A stretch of DNA of 64,000 nucleotides from positions 695,733 to 759,732 of the forward strand of contig NMRA01000002.1 in the NCBI GenBank assembly GCA_002633005.1. Reading direction: 5' to 3'. This document shows positions 25,032 through 60,454 of the stretch, piece by piece. Source of the stretch: Phoronis australis (Eukaryota; Phoronida; Phoronidae). Under the pieces are notes generated by a model that worked only from the letters and a program-made list of their open reading frames with translations, was not told the DNA's origin and searched no databases. How positions within the stretch are numbered: the stretch's first letter is position 1; each line of letters opens with the position of its first letter. A program made the translations under genes and the position numbers.

Positions 25032-25754
25032 GGAAGCTGATTTCTGACGCTAGCAAAGTAGTAAGCCTTTCGACGAAACATTAGCCTCAGTTTCACGTCA
25101 GATTATATAAAATATATAAAATGCTTCACGTGAACACGCCAGCGTACACCTTGGCTCTATATTCGTTAGACGCGTTTCAGTCGTAGCCAAAGTAAAACGG
25201 GATCAACGAATGAGCAACGACGACGACGACGACAAAAACGAAAAATCTCTATGAAAATAGCCTTGAACATCATATTCTACTAACAAAGACTGAAGCAAAA
25301 TACAAGATGAAGAAACACTCTTTGAGGGAGACTGAATTATCGATAACAAGTAGCACAGATGACGTTCAGACTAATCACTGTGACGTGATACCGACTCATT
25401 GGGAAATTTCATGTTGTTGTCACAGGCGGATGGAGGTACAAGTGACATACTGGTTTATATTGATATCCGCGTACATTGTAAACATCAAAGAAAAGTCTTT
25501 ATCGTGGTCTTTCAATGCGTAGTCCTTGTCTTTGCGTAGCCCGTGACAGACCGAAAAGCGTATAATGAGTTGCCACGTTAAGTCACCGACTTCGCCATGA
25601 ACAGAACGGATACGTATACAAATCATAATACTGCAGTTTATTCGACTTGGGTTGAGTTTCGTAGACGACAATACATTTGCTTGCACATGCTCATTAAATT
25701 CTAACACTAATAGAACGGAAACGCTGAATTCAATCTCTTGAATTAAACACTCCA

Positions 25755-25910
25755 ACGTCACCGACCTATCATTTGGCCACGATTATGCTAGGGTAGGCTT
25801 GTAAGGTCCCGCCCATACTCGTGAAATGCTCGCTTTTCAGTTGCGTGATTTTACGAAATCTTTCGAGATCTTCCTTTTCTGGCGATAAGCTAGGTCTACG
25901 GAAGGCTTTT
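25755..25910 (+). repeat. Dispersed repeat family F, copy 2 (partial)
   Basis: GTCACCGACC, GGCCACGATTATGCTAGGGT and CCATACTCGTGAAATGCTCGC align with the middle of the 19.8 and 35.6 kb copies. Confidence 0.45.
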
Positions 25911-27900
25911 CAGGCCGACAGTGTCCAAATATATTCACTGCTGTGTAGAAATTTCTCTGTTTTTATCAAACGTATCCTTAAAAAGTGTAAAATACATTTT
26001 AAGTCCGACAAATTTGCTGAATTGACCAAAAACAAGTTAAAAGTGGTAGCAATCTCCGTTAAATAACAAATCCGAGACACGTTTCCCTTGACTGAAATAT
26101 CAAAACGAGTGTACACATTTGGAAATGAATCCACTCATCCGATAGTGAGAGAAATTTATCCTTGAAAAACTAATGGTCACCAAACTCTGAATTTCAGCTC
26201 GACATTTCGTAATTTTTAAGGAAGATTCAGAAACTATATTGCCACGGTAGATGGATATAACAAGCAGTCTATTTTATGCAATTTGAATGACGCTCGCTGC
26301 CACTCGGGTTGCCAATTTAATCTACGACGTGTGTTTGTTTTTTTAAAATACACTGAAAAACCGTTTGCCCACTCGTAAATGTCGCGCAGCATCACAGAAA
26401 GCTTGATGACGTGTAAGCAATGCAACACAAAACAACAGTTGTCACTCGAGCGCACCATAGTCAGCAAATAATCTCATGTCAAAGTTTGGAGTTCACACAC
26501 TCGTAAAACGACTATGAAACTTAAATGTATTTCTCACAAAACGAATTCAAGTACATTTGGGTGGTTGACAGTACAAAGAATGTGATTTTCGAGTGACCTT
26601 GATTTCGTACATTTGGAGAAAAGCAGACATTTCACCGAGATATTTCAATCAGTTTGATACATGCCTCGCGAAAAAGTATTAAGTACACCACACAAAAGTA
26701 CAACTATCTCACTCTATTGTAGTATTTATGGCCAGTGGGTGAGGCATCTACCATTTTTGTACATAAACAGCACGGTAGACTGAATTGATTCAGCACAGTC
26801 TGAGTTGATTTGAAGGAAAAACATACGTATGACATAAAATCAAGTTGGAATGTTCAATTTAAATCTCAGGTCACTCGTTTTAACTTGGAGGAACGTTGTT
26901 TTTTATCAACCCCTTTCAGATTTATGACGCTTGAAGAATAAATTAAGAACAGCTTCTATTTAAACATTTGCTGAACCCTTTTCACCGTCCAGTTGTATCG
27001 ATTAATCATGTTCGTGTCACTACGCATGGCAGTCTAACCATTGTTGCTCCAGCGCTTGTAGAATTTTTCTTGTGATAAGGTGTAAGCTATTATATTCTTA
27101 ATATTTGTCGAAACGATACGCTTGTGTTTCTTATCCCGTCTGTTGGAACTCTTTAACGTACTGAGCGGTCGCGTTAAGTCACCGGCGTGGGCTGTGATTG
27201 TGATGAATTGATTGGCACCGGAGTTTTGCATGTTTACGTTTATAGGAAAACGTTATCTCCGTAAGCTGTTATGAACGTTATTACTTCGAGTGACCATGGA
27301 CGCAAATGCCACATGCTACGTGGTCAATCTGAATTGACATTTTCTAACACATCTTCGTCGGAATTTATCTCACAGAGCCGTGCAATCTTAATCAAACTGC
27401 CACACGGGATCTTTCGCTTCCTTAATTAATCTGTCGAATGTCTGGATATTGCTGTTCCTAGTGCCGAGTAAACGCAACTTTTCTCGTGCACATAGTGTTA
27501 ATGTTACATGCGCATGACACTGGAAAACCATAAGGTCCCGATGAATCGACATTAGCATCATTTAGCGTGTTGTCATTTACACCGTGGCATAGTTGTTTAA
27601 TGAGCAGCATTATTTTGTTCGTGTGTGCATTCGCCACTGACTTATGACGAACGTTGGCAATGTATTGTGCCAGTGCTTGCTCCGTGTGTTAATTTAAAAT
27701 TGTGGTATCGTGACGAGAACCGTTTTTTGTTTAGCCGCAGGACTGTGCTATGTTCGATGAGATCAACAATAACTGGTTGGATCTGTCAACTTGAATCACC
27801 CGTACGGAGGAAGACCAAAGACACTGAGAGACTAAACAATTCACAGGCTCATTATGCTATAATTTCTTTGGTAATGAGACTGCTAAACTGATTTTTTTCT
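25911..27900. other. No gene seen upstream of synaptotagmin gene
   Basis: No exon supported. A transmembrane-type first exon, expected for many synaptotagmins, was looked for here on the plus strand and not found. Confidence 0.35.
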
Positions 27901-27904
27901 TGAC

Positions 27905-27923
27905 GACGTCAACGCTGACGTAA
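27905..27923 (+). promoter_or_regulatory. Paired CRE-like sites upstream of first synaptotagmin exon
   Basis: GACGTCA at 27905-27911 and TGACGTAA at 27916-27923 are adjacent CREB/ATF-type sites, about 145 bp before the ATG at 28066. This would fit a promoter-proximal position if that exon is the first one. No clear TATA box. Confidence 0.3.
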
Positions 27924-28065
27924 CGGATTGCTTAGACCACTGCCGATATCAATTCATTTGTGTTCGTCTGTTGTAGCGTCAACCAGCGCATTACGGGAAA
28001 CCAGCCTTGAAATGCCTTTAATTTAAGATTGCCGCCGTAGACTTATCGCAAACGTCTCCACCAAC

Positions 28066-51836
<23,771 letters not shown>

Positions 51837-52572
51837 AGATAACATGTCACTGCCCATGCATATTCTAGACACTTAGCTCACCGTTTGAATTGTATCTGTT
51901 CCTTTCATGGACCTTTATGGTTCCTCTGGAATGTCTAGACGAATCATGGAATGGAAATCCACGCTTTTCGCAAATGGTGGCTAGAAAACTAATCTGCTTG
52001 GAGGAGAGACAACATTCTTTAGTTTCCGTGTATCCATAAAAAGGCCATTAATTCAAGATGGTGAAACTTGTTACTCAGCCGTACGAGAGAGTCATTTGGT
52101 TGTAAGTGCTTGAAAGATTTGTGTAGTAAAATAGTCTTGAACGCGCTAAAACGCAACATATTGCACAATAGGTTGATAAAGATAACACTGCGATGCTATG
52201 TAAAGATCAGCGCTGATGCATACCTGTCATTCACCTCGTTAGAGGAAATCAGTGTTTTATGACCAATTTGGTTGGATGAATCGAAAGACTCTAAAAATGG
52301 AGTGAAGCTGGTTCGTGAGGCATTTCACAAACATGTACTCGATGGATCATCAATTTGATCGACTCTGGAATGAAATATTTGATCTTATACAGATGAGCTA
52401 ATTACCACAGTGCCAATCATTGTGACAAACTTTTAGAGTTTGGGTTGATGTACAATTCGCAACTAGAAAACGAAAAGTCAATTTTCAGTTTTCGGTAGGC
52501 TTGCTCAAAATCAAATCTCAGCGCAGGTCGTGAGTAAGTACTTTTTTTAGCCGCGGATATTGCAATGTTGGT

Positions 52573-52578
52573 AATAAA
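52573..52578 (+). promoter_or_regulatory. Candidate polyadenylation signal (proximal)
   Basis: AATAAA about 740 nt after the SYT15-like stop. Confidence 0.4.
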
Positions 52579-52720
52579 CCAGCACTCGTCTGGAAGCATA
52601 GTTTAATAATTTCTATTTATTATTATTAGTCTTCTCGGATGAATATCAACGGTTATAAAATGGCTGCTTGTCAATTGAGTACTTAATAATTTGTACATGC
52701 ATATTACAAAAATGTATGTA

Positions 52721-52726
52721 AATAAA
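52721..52726 (+). promoter_or_regulatory. Candidate polyadenylation signal (distal)
   Basis: AATAAA about 885 nt after the SYT15-like stop, followed by a T/G-rich stretch (AAAATTTGTGTTT). Confidence 0.45.
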
Positions 52727-52799
52727 ACACTGGAAAATTTGTGTTTATCACTGCCGCTGAAGAACTGAAGTAAATACCGTGGCAGCTACGAAATTCCAT

Positions 52800-52925
52800 T
52801 ACTTGTGAACGGACTGGATAGAATTTCGTAGACGCATTAAGAATCTCGCTAAGGAAGCCTGTGTGATCACGTGCTTCGCTTATAATATATGGCGATATCT
52901 CGCGAAGTCTTACATGTTCTTACGT
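52800..52925 (+). repeat. Possible decayed MITE family A copy
   Basis: This stretch shares TCTCGCGAAGTCTT, a GATCACGTG block and TTCGTAGACGC with family A in the same order, but the terminal repeats are lost. It lies just past the synaptotagmin gene. Confidence 0.35.
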
Positions 52926-52926
52926 T

Positions 52927-55900
52927 TTCTGTCAACACAGGAACGTTCTCAGCGACCGTAGTTTTGTAATTTTAACCATAAACATTGGGCATAGGTCGCA
53001 CGTGCCTCCCACTGTAGCGTGAAGGACAAATGGTGGATACCGGGAGTTGCCAAATTGACAAACACGGAGAAATGGTTTTGTGACGACCGGGAGCAGAAGT
53101 GGTGGAGGTTGAAGCTGAATTTGTATGACCCCTCAATAATCTACCTTCTACGATTCCAACCCCATACCAGTCACTCGAACCTCGAACCCTCGAACTATCC
53201 GAACGAGACACTTGAACGACCCGTGGGGCGATTCTCTCGAATCGTAACTCCACTCACTCGAATGAAATGATGCATGCATACCCAAATTCAACTGAACAAA
53301 TATGTGTCTACACGAATTCTAAGGCCCAGATCCTGAATATTTCGATCTTAGGACAAGCGGCAGAGTTGCCTGAAAGCACCACCTCTTCAATTAGTGACTG
53401 CTGAGAACGACCCTGTTATTTACGTTTAAAAATATCTCAAACCTTATTTACAAAAATTTCCGTTTTTACAAAATTTTACGTACGTCTAACAAAATACCCT
53501 ATCTTAATTCTCGGAAAACTTCAAATACGAAATACATAACGTGTAGTGAGAAAAAAGCCACCTTCGAACCACACAACTACGTAGAAATTTGTTTACTACT
53601 TATCCGAAATCAAAGGTTACAGGGGTGTCACTCAAATCGAATCTCCTACCAGGCACGGAGCAGTTCCGTACATACAAGCACCGTCAGTTTTTTTCATTCA
53701 CCGAATCGTCTTAATATTAAGTCAACGAGGTGGACTCGTGATAGAAAGACGCCCGAGAAAACCAAGACAAAATGTAGTTTTGAGGGAGTTGTTTGTCTGT
53801 ATGCATACGACCTTTGAGAACGAATGCACGCCTCTGTGACTGTGTTTACGAACACAGTGAAAAGAGATAAATCCTCACCCAAATTCATTAGTTTGATAGG
53901 TATTTTGACATTTCACTGTTTCGATTTCATGCTCACGGCGCTCTTTTAACACCGACTCGATTTTTGTTGACCATTTCTTACTTGGTTTCATATCTGCGCC
54001 TCGTGTGTGCAACAATGAAATGTTGACCTACCTTTAAGTATGCCAACAGTTGACCCCGCGTGTCGGACAGGAGCCAGTCACAAAATTAAAACGTTTTAGT
54101 GATAATTAAGTTTATCGCGCACTGCAAATTTAGTTGAGAGTGCGAGTGAATGTTGAAATAGTGAGCATTGTTTAAGGCACGTATAGGTTATATTGACCGA
54201 AAACAAGTTTCTCCGAATAATTAACCGAAGACCTTGAGATTTTCACGTCTCACAACTTAATCGATTTTTTCTCGGCTTCGGCAAATCGACACAATGTGAA
54301 CTTAGGAAAGCAAATTTTCGAAACCGGCTCGGTGTATTTCGTTGAAACTTTCGAAACTTAATATTTATTCGCCAATATATTTGCGTATTGTAGCAGACGA
54401 ATACGACTGCTATTTCTTACAAAATTGTCATACGTTTCGTGAGTTGATTTGTCATAGAAACCAAACTAACAAACTAATCAAAAATTCTTAACAGCATTTT
54501 GAGGCAACAGGTGAAGTTCTGGTTTGAAAAAGTGTAACCCCCGATACCTGGTATGCATTATAGCGGACCGTTCGGAAGAAAGCGTCCCCGTGATTACGCT
54601 AATATTAAATACGCGACTTCTCATTGGGGGGAACATTCCCTAACAAAAGTCCCACGTCTTGCAGTCTTGCCAGACCAGATGAACAACGTAATCAGATACG
54701 TACACCTATAGTAATGAAGACGTAAAATCTATCAATATTTAATCGTGATTCGTTTTATTTAGAAGAACACTTGTATGGCAGTTAATTACTTTTGTGTCAT
54801 CCACGTCACATAAGCCATCATTCCTTTTGCGCTGGACTGGTTATTATGGCCAAGTGGAAGGTAAACAGTTAACGCTACAGGAATTTGTTTGGAAAACTAC
54901 TACGCCCATCAACTACATGTACGAGCTACATGTACGTATTGAGATACACAGCTATTGTTAGCTTCGACCTGGGGCAACATTGCCTAAGAGTTCGATCCAT
55001 ACATGACCTGGTATTGACCTGGAGAAAAGCTCATTTTTGTTCATCGTCTTCGACTTGTTGGAGTTTGCACAGACTTTAACTAAATAGCTGTTGGTCATTT
55101 TTTCAATTTGTTACCACCAGTTGGCACCGAATGGACATTTACCCATACAACAGCAAATCATAGAAAAATACATGTAAGCTGTTTCGCTAAGTAGCGATAG
55201 AGCATCTGCAGGCCGAAACCGTGGAGCACCGCCACAATTCAAATCTAATGCTGAGCGAGATTCAAGGTTTTTACAGATTTTGTGTTAAAAATAAGATAGA
55301 CACTTTTTTACTACAAAGTCACAGTGTAAAAATCTTGATATGTGAAGAGTATCGCTGGACCAAAGACTTAAAAAACCTTGCCCATAACAAAAAACTAATT
55401 CCAAAGGGAATTTCCTCTCTTTTACGACTACCGTATATGTGATCGTTGGCTTCACCATTCGAAAAGCACGAGTAAAAAGGGATTCACCGACATGCAGTCT
55501 TAAAAATCAAGCATGCCGTTCGTACGCGGTACAAAAATCAAAATGCCCAGCCAACCTAGAAGTCGCCAATTTGAAATGATAAATTCAACTGTAGCTAAAA
55601 AAACTATTTAGTGCCACTACACAATATTTTTTGCAAGTTTATGTGGTAATCATGTCGTCAAGTTATTACTGTATATGTTGGAGTATTCAAGGATCAGAGC
55701 AAAATAGTTGAACAGTGTCAAGCTTTCTCCTGAGACGAGTTACCCAAGTTTTGCTCACTGCGGCCGGGAACGATCAGCCTTAGCTTGTCTACTCTTCAGA
55801 TTTTAGAGCGTCAACAAACATTGCTCTGGAAAACAAATATTGTAGCGAACCTTGCTGAATCCTTTAGGATAGGCAGTTTAGAGTTTTGCGGTCAAGTAGA

Positions 55901-56692
55901 TCCATCCATCGAAAACTCCTGGGTCCATTACAGGACACTTTTTCTGCATTAACTTGGACCTAAATCGAGCTAACTTCAGAGAGAACAAAATGTTTTAAGT
56001 CCGCTTCATGAAATCGGTCAAAGCCAAGACAAGAAGTTAGCTTGCTTTTGAGTAGTTAAAAATTGGAAATTTGATACAAATGACCAAAACTTAGGATTTT
56101 TATCACTGTAACACGTTTCGGTGATGTTTTTTACAATCTAATGTTCCGTTATTGTTGTTTTATTTACCAGCTATATATAATGTTCCTCAACAATGTCAAA
56201 TTACCCACATTTCATGGTGTCAATCTTATTTCAATTCCTCAAAATGCGCATGGCAAACGATCGCTTCACTTGTTTTTATTTGTTGCCTGGATGTGTGTGT
56301 GTTGACTAAATCTTAGTGCCTCGATTAGTTCCCCAACGTGGTGAATTGTCCTAACAGTAACAGGGCTACAGTAGTTACGTCAATCGCCGACAGGGCTTAA
56401 TGACACGCTCGACATGTGAGTATTGACTGAATCTGAGAAACAGGCTTGATTTTATGAAGTTGGCATTGAATGAATGCCATGAAACTGACACCTCAATACG
56501 ACGCACGAATCTGTTAAACAGGATTGAATTTTCAAACTAAGGTTAATTGTTATCTTAAAAAAGATTGAATTTATTGAATTTCATTGACTCCACAAAACAG
56601 ATTTCAAATGTTTTTGCACTTTACTCTTCCCATGTTAAGCAAAACGTCATACCTTTACTGACGTGGACAAACTTGTAATGGAAGTGCTCTAA
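52927..56692. other. No gene seen between the two plus-strand genes
   Basis: 3.7 kb with only short frames. One at 55221-55442 is moderately protein-like but has no family, no splice partner and no start support. Confidence 0.35.
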
Positions 56693-56731
56693 AACTACCT
56701 TCAAATTACAACGTGGCTACACACAAAAAAC

Positions 56732-57319
56732 ATGTACAAAAAGACCATCAACTCTGACGTTAACAAAAGTAATGTCCGCCCCGAAGCATCAACACCTGCC
56801 TGTTCAGACTTCATGAGAGAAAAGAAGTTTATGAACACGAAATCTGCCATCACTAGATCAGGTGCTGAGGCTGTAGCGAAATTAGAAAGAGAATATGAAC
56901 TGACAAGCAAAGATATTGACACAGAAAGGAAGAAACTATTGGTGGATTATGAAAACTTGAGAAGAACTATCTCATTCAATACTTTGTTACAAAATAAAAC
57001 CACTGGAAAAGACCATGACGCTTCTTGTCGTCCCGCAGACCACGAAGCAGAAACCCAGTCCAACAACTTGTCTCCGAAATTGTCTCCAAATTCCCTTCAA
57101 CGACAAAGACACGACAGCTGGTGCGGTGAATTACACGCCGGCAGCAGTACCAGGTCATTAAGTACTTCACCCGTCCACCGAGGGCGCTCCATGTCGTTGA
57201 TTGTACCAAAATCAAATCTGGCGGAGCTACGTAAAAGAAAAATGCTGGAACACGCAGAAGAAGCCCACATAAAAGAACTAAATATGAAAGTGAGCGAGTT
57301 TATAAAAAAAGAACTCTGA
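56732..57319 (+). CDS. Intronless charged coiled-coil-prone protein, unrecognised
   Basis: 195 residues, ATG with A at -3, and an in-frame TAA at 56690 with no acceptor between it and the ATG, so this start is favoured. Residues ~40-80 (AVAKLEREYELTSKDIDTER followed by KKLLVDYENL) and ~160-195 (AELRKRKMLEHAEEAHIKEL) look helical and heptad-like. Residues 85-155 are Ser/Arg/His-rich and likely disordered (SLSTSPVHRGRSMSL), with possible phosphorylation sites. No signal peptide, membrane segment or catalytic motif. It could be a single-exon gene or the coding exon of a gene with a spliced 5' UTR. I do not recognise the family and assign no function. Composition and length make a chance frame unlikely. 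Confidence 0.65.
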   Translation: MYKKTINSDVNKSNVRPEASTPACSDFMREKKFMNTKSAITRSGAEAVAKLEREYELTSKDIDTERKKLLVDYENLRRTISFNTLLQNKTTGKDHDASCRPADHEAETQSNNLSPKLSPNSLQRQRHDSWCGELHAGSSTRSLSTSPVHRGRSMSLIVPKSNLAELRKRKMLEHAEEAHIKELNMKVSEFIKKEL

Positions 57320-58016
57320 AGGGATTAAACCACACCTGCAAATCTCAACACAGCAACTAGAACTTATAAAAAATTCCCTCACTGACTACATGTAACTATT
57401 CTTGAATCAATCAATTCGAAGAATTTACTGACTTGATACCATTTCAGTTTTACACTCTAATACTTTCATGAATGACGAACATGCTACCAGTATCACTGGC
57501 TAAAACGAAAGCAAAAACGCTAGCGTTTTAATATGACTGACTATCTTGCGCGAAGGGGTCATTTTCGCTATCAGTTTGTTTCCTAACCACCTGAATCGCT
57601 TTTGAGCAAAAATTGATTTCAAAACACTCCAACTGTCTGCCATCGCGACAGTAACACAAAGGCCTCTTATCCCTGCACCTATGTGATATCTGAAGTGAGC
57701 AGTCTGGCTATAAATGTATTAGCAAAACGCCATTAGTTTTGGGGTAACTCAAACATCCAGCAAAACACCACCAAAAGAGATCCTTTCAACCGTTCAAATT
57801 ACTGACGTTGTTGGTTCTAGCGAAAGTTCCAGTTAAAACGATAACACCAAGGAGTGTACTACATACAACAGGAGAGTTCACTCCGCCATTTTACTGCAAT
57901 GGTTACCGGTCGAAACACTAGCGCCCAAGCGGTGAATAATCAACACTTAGGAGCGCAGTCCGAACATTGTAAACACTGATAAATTCATACTTTAATGACA
58001 TTCAACGTGCAATAAA
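57320..58016 (+). other. Probable 3' UTR of the 195-residue gene
   Basis: No coding signal. It ends with AATAAA at 58011-58016, about 690 nt after the stop. Confidence 0.35.
58011..58016 (+). promoter_or_regulatory. Candidate polyadenylation signal
   Basis: AATAAA in ACGTGCAATAAAATTACTGTG, the first clear signal after the stop at 57319. Confidence 0.35.
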
Positions 58017-58239
58017 ATTACTGTGTGATTGAAAATGGTTAGAATACATAAACTAACATCCACTTACAATAGAACGAGAAAGAAAATGTGTATTTTAATC
58101 AATATTAAAGTGAATTTGTTTTTATTCTCTTGAAGCTCCCATCAAAATCCACCATGGTTTTGTTTCATGTTTGAGTTGTTAACACGGCAATTATCGTTCC
58201 TTATAACAGTTCATACCTCCATGGACTACATAATTTGAA

Positions 58240-58425
58240 TGATTGTTCCTGGGGGTTCAGAGGGGAATTCCCCCAGGTGCCAGCTAGGGGGTACCAGGCA
58301 AAAACCAGGTGGGCGCCAATTGGGTGTTGACCCCCTCCCAGGGGGGTTACATGGGAGGAGTGCTAAACAGGTAAAAACCAGTGGGTATGTATGCCACATG
58401 GGTGTTGATCCCCTCCCACCGTCAC
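58240..58425 (+). repeat. GC-rich duplicated block
   Basis: The phrase AAAAACCAGGTGGG...GGGTGTTGACCCCCTCCCA is repeated about 75 bp later as AAAAACCAGTGGG...GGGTGTTGATCCCCTCCCA. Upstream CCTGGGGG/CCCCCAGG words form small inverted pairs. GC content is far above the surroundings. Confidence 0.6.
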
Positions 58426-59225
58426 ACATTCTGCTTGCTCCCCTGACCATTGACAAACATGTTGCTCCCAGCTCACTGCTGGTTTCATCTCCACCCAACA
58501 ATTTCACACGTGTTCCCTATTCAATGCACCAGGCAACTAGCAATGCAGACAATTGTTTTGTGCAGTGGGTGTTACACAAGTGAGAAGAAGAAAGCAAGGC
58601 AATTCATCACTGCCACAAAATAGTATTACAATTTTAGAATATTCCATTATTTCTTAGACATGCCAGTATAGGGCTCAATCCCACTTTCCCACTCACCAAC
58701 AGTTACAAGTCACTTGCTAATCTGTAGAATAGCTCACAACTTACAAAACGAAGTAACATTGAGTATATCATCACTCATAACCTGGGAGTAATTTGATATT
58801 TGTCCTAGCTCATAACTAGTCAAAGTTCAAATGTCATGACAAAAAAATTAAGAGGTACTGAACAGCAATCAAAATATTCACTACCCACACAGCTTCATAC
58901 AAAACTGAATTAAAAAGACTTGGATGATAAAACCAAAATTTTATTTTACATACCCACTGTTCCTATTATCAATAACAGTAAATATTTCAAGTAAGTTAAA
59001 GCCAGACCACAAGGTCATATCTGATACCTAGCCACAACTGGGGCTTAAATAAATCACAATCTCCAAAAACGTACAAAATAGGAAACACATACACCAACCA
59101 ATACAACAAGAAAATCTGACCAATCTTGTCACTCTCTATTAATTCACTAGTAAACAACAGCACTTTTCGCCAAAGAAATGCGTTATAAATAAAGCTGAAA
59201 ACTAATTTACTCACAGAGGTGTTTG
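58426..59225. other. 3' flank of the minus-strand THAP gene
   Basis: No exon seen. A minus-strand AATAAA lies at 58940-58945. Confidence 0.4.
58940..58945 (-). promoter_or_regulatory. Candidate polyadenylation signal for THAP gene
   Basis: AATAAA on the minus strand, about 280 nt past the TGA at 59226-59228. Confidence 0.35.
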
Positions 59226-59369
59226 TCATCGAGAAGCAAAATGATATGGATAGCTTGGGTTTAACAAAATTTCAGCTCGCCATTCAGACTCTGAATTATC
59301 CATCAGTTTCACTTTGGCTCTCTCCAAATCACAGGCTAACCATTCATAAAATGTTTCAATCTGATCAAC
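59226..59369 (-). CDS. THAP gene last exon
   Basis: 48 codons with stop, acceptor TATTTTACTAAG, phase 0. It reads VDQIETFYEWLACDLERAKV then NSESEWRAEILLNPSYP to TGA. Protein-like, but the family of this C-terminal part is not recognised. Confidence 0.5.
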   Translation of the reverse strand, partial: VDQIETFYEWLACDLERAKVKLMDNSESEWRAEILLNPSYPYHFASR

Positions 59370-59432
59370 CTTAGTAAAATACGAAAACCAGATTTTGACT
59401 AATTGTACTTTCTACACGTGATGTTCCAGTAC

Positions 59433-59690
59433 TTGCTTTGTGAGATGATAATCAGAAATGCAAAAAAGCCTATTCCAGAGCTGTAATATAATTTCCGGAG
59501 AACTTTTTGACCATGACATCTTCATTTTTGATGGATTCGGGACTTCAAATATTATTCGGGCACTGAAGTCAATACCAGCTTGTTCTTCATTCATGAACGT
59601 GGACTCCTCGAAGTGATGAGAGCATAACTTGCAGTTCTTGGACAAATAGGCTGCATCTCTATTCATAAGGTCAACTCCCAGCGCTTGCAC
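59433..59690 (-). CDS. THAP exon 2 (second half of zinc module)
   Basis: 86 codons open in the frame used by exon 3. It contains C-x2-H zinc ligands in LCSHHFEESTFMNEEQ and a VPNPSK phrase common after THAP domains. The donor CAA|GTACTG is weak but keeps phase 0 into exon 3. It may be translated if an alternative 5' exon exists. Confidence 0.5.
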
Positions 59691-60365
59691 CTGAACAGAA
59701 ATCAATGACTGAGAGACTTAGGAACAAACCTCCTACTCACTAGGTTCACAGAAGACTGGTAGCCTACATAAAGTGCTGACACTACACTACAGAATTCCTG
59801 TCGTACTGTGATTGTGATAGACACAAAAGCGTTTTGGTTTCAACTGAAAAAAAAACTCGAACTCAAACGTCGATCCATGGATATTTTAACAGGGCCGCGC
59901 CCCCGCATCATTGACACATAGAATTAAGTTTTCAATGACGCACTGCTTAACTTAATTGGTTCAACTGGCACATTAAAATTATGTTGATTTTTTCACCTTT
60001 TCACCGAGACCCACAGATTCTCTAACTTGACTCATGACTGACTTGTGGCCCCACAGAGGCTGTGATTGTGTCATGGCAATGTCACCAGTCATTTTACCCA
60101 TGGCCATGGGCATGGGTATGTTTTCCTAAATTATCCTTGCGATCGTACGGGCCGACATTTTGATTTGTATTTCATGGACTGCAAGTATCCAAAAAGCTGA
60201 CGATCGCATCGTACATTCATCATAGTCCTTCCGACGGCTGCCTAGCCTACAATGCAAACCGAACAGTGGCAACGGGACTGCGATCGATTTGTCTAACAAC
60301 CGTGAATCTCAACGCACAAAATGAAAGACAGTGTATCATATTATTGAATAACAGATAATCCTCAC

Positions 60366-60454
60366 CTTTATGGATGGTTAGGAAACCTAAAAAATGACAC
60401 GTGTGGGGTTTTCGTGGATGAATTTATCACACTGCAAAATGCGTCCTTCCCCAT
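60366..60454 (-). pseudogene. THAP exon 1 with terminal stop
   Basis: Near-ideal start context (ACAATGG). It reads MGKDAFCSVINSS, then HVSFFRFPNHP, then TAA at 60368-60370, two bases before the donor GTGAGG. The usual partner of the first zinc Cys is replaced by Ser. Confidence 0.6.

Larger units (their letters stand above)
51837..52740 (+). other. Probable SYT15-like 3' UTR
   Basis: About 0.9 kb without coding signal after the stop. It holds two polyadenylation signals, at 52573-52578 and 52721-52726. Confidence 0.5.
59226..60454 (-). pseudogene. THAP-domain protein gene, apparently broken
   Basis: Three exons on the minus strand. Exon 1 (60454-60366) starts ATGG with A at -3 and encodes FCSVINSSTKTPHVSFFRFP, a THAP N-terminus. 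Exon 2 (59690-59433) follows acceptor TTTCTGTTCAG and has KNCKLCSHHFEESTF plus FEVPNPSK. Exon 3 (59369-59226) ends FASR and TGA. THAP domains are C2CH zinc-binding DNA-binding modules shared by cellular regulators and transposases. Lesions: the second zinc Cys is Ser; a TAA sits right before the donor (AG|GTGAGG); reading across the splice gives RCKRWELT, as expected for THAP, but then a one-base shift is needed to reach MNRDAAYL. The introns are intact, so it is not a processed copy. A functional gene using another 5' exon is possible. Confidence 0.6.
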
